Origin: Pirellulaceae bacterium
GTDB taxonomy: Bacteria; Planctomycetota; Planctomycetia; Pirellulales; Pirellulaceae
DNA length: 7,834 nucleotides
Direction of reading: 5' to 3'
Assembly (NCBI GenBank): GCA_022448645.1
Contig: JAKVBZ010000146.1
Span: forward strand, 1-7,834
Below are positions 1-6,200 of the stretch, one piece after another. The translations under genes were made by a program, and so were the position numbers. The notes under the pieces are model-generated. The model did no database searches. It was not told the origin of the DNA and worked only from the letters and a program-made list of their open reading frames with translations. The stretch's first letter is position 1. Each line of letters opens with the position of its first letter.

Positions 1-233
1 ATATTCTGTGCCGCAATCAGATAAGTCATGCCCGAACTCACGTTTGAGCCAGTCGCAGGATTCGGGTGACCATTGAAAATACTTCCACCAGGAACCGTAA
101 TGAACGCAGTCGCCGAAGCCCCCGTTCCAACCGTATTAAGGTAAAGATCACCAGCGGTTTCAATTAGATAGGTATTGTCCTTACTGTTCGAAGTAACAAT
201 GCCCATACTTGGAATCGACGAATAGCCACTGTT
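1..233 (-). CDS. Continuation of the giant adhesin in a shifted frame (partial)
   Basis: Codons read from 231-233 leftward (last full codon 3-5) are open to the window edge. They begin NSGYSSIPSMGIVTSN, followed by NTYLIETAGDLYLNT and then AFITVPGGSIFNG. This has the same Gly/Thr/Ala beta-repeat style as the main frame and includes a new copy of the Y-[LI]-x-E-x-x-G-D-L motif found at residues 1817-1823, 1895-1903 and 2383-2391. It aligns without gaps across that motif to the copy near residue 2383. This is therefore very probably the authentic downstream part of the same protein, displaced by a single-base change. It has no start codon or ribosome site of its own and should not be called a separate gene. 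The protein continues beyond the left edge. Confidence 0.85.
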
Positions 234-3200
234 GATATGCTGTTCCCAAGCACATCGGCCTTCGGTTTTCCGGCACTATCAATATCATTACCCGAATTCG
301 GATCGGTCGGATCGACTAAATCGATCACATCGACCATCGATAGTTTCGCCTTAAGATCAACATCTCCTGATTTGGAAAGTACGTTGCGAATTGGGAAATC
401 GAGATCGGTATCCGCGATCGTGATGTCATTCTGCGCAGTAGCAGTTAATGTGCCAGTGCCAGTTTCAACATCGATGTCCAGGTAATCGTGAGAAGGTGTC
501 GTTTCACCGATTGCACCGGCCGAATCCAGATAGATGTTCGTGGCAAACACGTTGGTAAAATCGGTATTCAGGCCATCGACAATCGAGCCGCTAAGCGTTT
601 TCAACACAATAACGCCTTGTTGTGCGTAAAGCGTTCCGACATTCATGTCACCGATAGTTTCGGTCAAGTAAATGTCTTGTGAAGCGCGAGCCGTAATCGT
701 GTCATTGCCCAGCATATTGGTGCGAATCGGCAAACTGGACGATCCAACCGACCCAATCGCTGCCTCAAAGATCATATTACTACCGCGGGCATTGGTGGCA
801 CTTGCTCCCGCCGCATTACTAATGGCCTGACCACTCTTGATTCGAATCTTATCGCCGGTGCTTGCATCACCAGCCACCACCGCACCAATATTCACATTCG
901 TTTCAGAACCGATAAACACATTTTCGTTAGCCGTGACGTTGATCTTGCCACTGGAGGTAATGTCCAGGTCCTGACGATGCAGAATCTGCATTGCCTGAAC
1001 ATTTGCTCCCGGTGCCAATGGATTCAATACCACAGGTGCAATTGTGATCGTCTTGTTAAATTCAGTGGTGAGGCTATTTCCCAATTTCAATGTGATCGTG
1101 TCGGCATTCACTGCCGCAATTTCATAATGGATACCATTATCGGTTTGATTGGCGCTGTTGTCACCCAGTACACTCAGGAACTGGCCAACTGCAAATCCAT
1201 CCGTCAGCCAGCTCCCACTACTGCGAACGATCGTATGTCCTGAGGAACCCTTATCGAAGAAATTCACACCCACCGTCTTTGGTTGAGCGCTCAAGTAGAT
1301 TACATCGATCCGCTCTGCTGCGGCCAAAAGCACACGCTGATCGGTATCAAGTGACACCGGCTTATTGCTGAGGTTGATGTCTGACGAACCACCGGTGACA
1401 CCGACACCCTTACTTGCGGTAATCGTAATATTCGCACCGACGATATTGGCGTCTTCAATACTCGCCTGGGTGTCAGTTACTTCCGCCAACAAACCGGCGC
1501 TGAACGTGTACAACAGTTCTTCTTCCGTCCAAATCTTGACGGAATTTCGCAATGCAGTTTCTTCGGCCGCGGCAAACGTATATACGAACCCGTCCACATG
1601 TGAAGCCGTTAACTCACCAGCGGAATATCCACCGCGATCGTAGGCATCGAATTCCGTATGCAGCGTACGGTACTGAGTGGTCCGCGATACAACGAGTGTC
1701 GTAATCGCATCGGCAACATACTGATCCAGATCTGATCCGCTTAAGCCCTCTTTTACGCCTTCCGCTCGATAGTGAGCTTGATAGAAGGCATCTTCTTCAG
1801 CAGTCAACGTGACCTCATGAGTCGGATCGTAGACCGCAGGATCCGGCTGTGTCTCTCGATATTGCCAATAAGTGTCATATTCGGTTTCTTTGCTTCTTGC
1901 AGCAGTTACTACCGTAGTTTCTCGTTTGGCCGCAGCGCTATTCGGATCGTTCGGGTCAGATCCAACCAACTGCAGATCTTTCCAAAGACCATTTTTCAGT
2001 TGGTTATACGTTCGCGTATCACGTACTTGATTGGAATTCGCGTCGACCAAACCACCGTCAAGCACATCAATGACGACATCACCACCGGCCCTGATTTCAT
2101 TGGACCGAAGGTCGCCGATTTTCTCATTAATGTAAACACTGCCGGAGCCTTGGATCGTGACCTTGTCGTTTTGAGTCGTTCCAGAATCCAGAACAATTGG
2201 AGATCCACTTTTGCCCACATCACCAGCCGCTGTTAGTGTGATGGAACCGCCAGCGATTTCGCCTGCCTTACTGCTAGCTACGGTAATTTGTCCAGCAGAC
2301 ACAACAGTAACATCGCTCGAGTCCTGTGAAATAATTTGATCAACCTGAAGGTCGCCAAATCGTTCATAAATTTTGACGACTCCACTATCAGTCGTCGCCT
2401 TTAGACTTCCGGTGCCATCAGTTACCTTCGTTGTAATTTGCTGGTCGGTACCAATGCCGGTTTTGGCATCTAATACCACTTGACGGCCGCTCACTGTATT
2501 CAACGAGCTTGTTGTTTCAATTGCGCCGGTGGTGGTTAGCGTTGTGCTGCCCGTATTCGAAATCGGACCCCCAAGAATAATGCTACCGCCCTTGTTGGAA
2601 GTGACACCAACTTGCCCTTCGGCATGACCGGTAAATTCGATGCCAATCGCATGCCTTGTCGCATCAACCGTGTGTGTCATTGTATGACCATGTTTTTGCT
2701 CACCAACCGTCCTAATGTTATGGCATTTCTTGCCGTACCAACTGCTTGTACTCCATTGGTCTATGACTTTTTCAGCCTCCGGTTCGGAAACGGTAACTTT
2801 AGAATACGTATATGGGTCTTTGTATGCGCCGCTGGAACCCTTGTTCTGAACAAAGTAGTTCGAATCAGGGATTAAAGTTGCCGATGTCGTCTCTGGCGCC
2901 CCCCAATGAATAGAGTTCCTGTCGTAGTTTTCCCAGGCAATCCAACTGCCACACGATTCATGGTGGCCATATCGTCTGGTCCACTCTGCCTGACCAACAC
3001 TCCATCCGTAACGCCAATCACCCTGTGGATCAAATGATGTCGACGCGGAAACGGGTACCAATGAGCCACGCTCTTCTTCTTTCGTTGTACCGGAAGCATC
3101 CTGGCGGTAGATCGTTTGATATGATTTGGATTCATCAATACCTGTCTCTGGATCATCGACATCAGTCGAAGGACGAGAATAATCGTAGATCGCAATCTCA

Positions 3201-6200
3201 CCCATTCCGCGTTGTGAAACATCGATTTTCTTAATCACAAGATCGGCAGTGGAGTTATTTGTAATATCGGCATGGCTAAAACCACCGAGCGCTTTGATGC
3301 TGCCTTTAGCGGTGTTTAAGATATGGCCTTCCAAGCTAACATAACCGCCCCGCGCTCTCACCGGATCAAGTATCAGTTGGTCGTTTGCGACATCGTATCG
3401 CAAGACAAAATCCTCGATTGTAGTCGTACCCTTTCGGAACTGAGTGTGTCCCGAAAGTTTGACAATCCCAGACGCACCACTATTTTTGAGTTGGGCAATT
3501 TCTCCATCAACTCCACTGGGAATCGTGTAAGACCAATCCGACTGCCCGCTCTGGATAATACCGTTGACGTTAATAAATTCAGCTTGAATCGTAATGCGAT
3601 CAGCCATCAGGTTCGGAGAATCAGGATCTTGGGCACTATCATACGGAAGACCCTCGGGCGGGGCTGGGTAGGCACTTTTAGTGCCATCAACCGTACTTTC
3701 TTTCCATTGGGCATACGGATCGCCGCTGACGTGATACTCCGTCAGATCTTGAATAACAACACTACCGCCAGCAACGATAGTCTGGCACTTGGAAAGAATG
3801 GTGCCTTCGATAATGCTATCTCCCTCACCCGCTTCAATTATGACACAACCGTTTTCATTCGTGATTCCGGTACCACCTTGCGATTTCGGCAGGAGTAAGA
3901 TGTTCGGCTGGGTGTAAGTAGCGTTATGTGGCGGCTGGCCGTTAACATCATTTACATTAAGTGTGTTCTTCACGCTTATTTCGGGCTCAGCACTATCACC
4001 ACTCTTTGAAACCGACTTAAAATCAGGTTTAGACCCATGAACGTTAAACCAATCCCTCTCGGAAGCGAATCCTGTCTCGTTAATGGTCGCTTGACTCGTT
4101 TTGTCAATCTCCGCCAGGATTTCGGCCTTATTGTCTTGGTTTGACATCTCGGTGGTGTTGAAATAAAGTCCACCATTGGTTGCAGGGATTTCAATTCCCT
4201 TGAGAGCCAAATACGCAGGGGTCTTATTGACAATCTTCACCGACGCATCGCCTGGCGATGTTATGTTTCCTTTTCCCGTAAGCATGTCGGCATTGACGCT
4301 AATGATGCCGGCCTGTGCTTTGAATGGTTCGATCGTCGCTGTGATGGCAGATTGTTCAACAGCTTGCAGTTTTGTATACGCACCATCAGTCACTTCCTCC
4401 ATGAACCCTTCATCAAGTAGCTGATTTTCGATCCGATTAATTTGAGATTGATAGAAAGCTTGAAGATCAGGGTTGTCGGTATACGTGGCCTTGTTTTCCT
4501 TAGCAGTTTTCAGAGCATCAAATAGTGTCGAACTGACACGTTGGTTCCCGGCTGAAAAATAAATACCAGGAGTTAGTGTTGCAGGATCCGCTTCTACTGA
4601 ACCATCTCCCCAGCCAACAAGATCGAGCCTCTTATGACGATTTTCACCGGTGATTACATTGCCGTTGAGGGTCACCAGGCCGCGAGCTTCCGTTAACGCG
4701 GTTCCACTATTGATTGCTTTACCGCCGGTTACAAAACTCTCGGTCCAACTGACACCTCTGGAGTACGCACTGAAGCTGTTCTTGTCTTGAAAGCCAAATT
4801 TCTCAGCATACAAGTAAATTGAGCCATCCGATTTGAATGTAGCTTCCTCATCCAGAGTGATCAGGTTGTTCTGTATCAGTGTGTTTGTGGCATTAATATC
4901 CGTGATCGGAATTGCGGAATAAGAAACGCTGTCCGATCTTGCTTTCATTTTGTATGTATCACGTTCCGCTGTCTGTTGTCTTGGGTCGGCTGCGATTGAA
5001 ATCGGCCTTCCCGTGGCAATCTTCAGATCACCTGTCGCCTCAACGTTGGCACCTCTTTTGACACGTACCTTGTTCACCGGCATTACCTGCGTCACTGCAT
5101 CCACAAGAATGACGGTTCCAAAACCGCCGGCATCTGCATTGACCTTAGTCTGGATATCGGCGCTACCACGGGCAGACATATACAAATCAGTTGCGCTGGA
5201 AAGTGTAGCGTCATTGCCAACTTGAATTTGTGCTAAATCAGTGTGCGTAATGACCTTTGATCGCGCGCCGACACCAGCAATTGCACCAAACGCCAGGAAG
5301 TTAACGGAGTCTCTGGCTTGCAAATCGTTTTTGGCATGCAACGAGAAGGTGCCATAGCCGGAGAGATTCCCTGGTTGAATGATTGACGCACTGTTTCCGA
5401 TATCGATTTTGGTATTGAATGTGACATAGGTTTCACTTTCAACGTCGGCGCCTGCTGCCAATAGCGATCCTGCGCCACCAGAAATATTATGCCCTGAGAC
5501 TGTCGGTTTTCTCAAATTATTTGTTGCATTAACTTGGACTGCCTTAGCGGAGACGGCAACTCGATCGCCAACCGAAGCGGTCACTGCTGAGTTGACATTG
5601 TGATTGGACTCAACGCCAGCACCAGAGAATGCACCGCCGGCAACTACACTGTTCTTACCATTGACAGTCGACGTGTGGGTTGCACCAAGTGTAAAGGCGC
5701 CCGTGCCTCCATGAAGCGTGATCTTGCCTCGGCTTGTTTTAGCCACATCTCGATCTTGAATCTCTGCGGTCGTCGTAGAATTGGTTGTCGTATTGGCGCG
5801 AGTACCAGCACCACCAATTAAGCCACCGGCACCAGCTTTTGATTCTGCAAAGTTGTTATCACTGCCGGTCGCGGTAATCGAGAGGCTGTTGCCAGAGGCG
5901 TTGACATTCTTGCCGAGGTAGGCGTGGGTTGTTGTTGTGGAAGTGACATCATTGACAGCAACACCTATACCGATAAAGCCGACACCGTAACTACCCGATT
6001 TGGAATTCTGTTTCAAATTGCTCTGAGCAGAAATACTGGTAGATCCAACATTCAATGTCGAATCGTTGCCTACATAGCTCTTAACATGGAGGCCATCTGC
6101 TTTGGCACGAGCTTCGGCTCCGCTGCCCCCGATCAACAAACCACCGGCGCCCGCAGTGGCATCCAGTTCCGTCGAATAACCACCGGAAGGTAGTTTTTGA

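Larger units (their letters stand above)
1..964 (-). repeat. E-x-x-G-D-L beta repeats, second block
   Basis: From residue 2285 the E-x-x-G-D-L style resumes. A clear copy, DIYLTETIGDMNVGTLYAQQ (2381-2400), is followed by IVLKTLSGSIVDG. A degenerate unit follows, from NIYLDSAGAIGETTPSH (2427-2443) to KSGDVDLKA (2482-2490), and then an Asp/Asn/Pro-rich linker, DPTDPNSGNDIDSAGKPKAD (2502-2521), ending in VLGNSI. The next clear copy, NTYLIETAGDLYLN, lies in the shifted frame at about 135-176. The spacing and order (G-x-I-G turn, then the E-x-x-G-D core) match the first block, so both blocks come from the same repeat family. The stop at 164-166 cuts this last copy at its conserved core. Confidence 0.7.

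Noticed and set aside
229..247. Programmed ribosomal frameshift or phase-variable tract at the frame break
   Set aside because: No slippery heptamer, homopolymer or short tandem repeat is present, only a 5-bp direct repeat (CTGTT) 11 bp apart, which does not support a regulated switch.
253..312. Asp/Asn/Pro-rich linker (DPTDPNSGNDIDSAG) as a thrombospondin type 3-like calcium-binding repeat
   Set aside because: The Asp spacing does not follow a regular D-x-[DN]-x-D-G pattern and there is only one copy; I treat it as a linker.
1772..2236. Plus-strand open frame of 154 codons
   Set aside because: It is antisense to the helical insert and E-x-x-G-D-L repeats. It has a composition rich in Arg, Ser and Ile without domain motifs, and is explained by the sense coding strand.
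3323..3898. Plus-strand open frame of 191 codons
   Set aside because: It lies antisense to the conserved core (EFINVNGIIQSG, GGYVSLEGHIL), shows no recognisable domain and has no ribosome site; it is a shadow frame.
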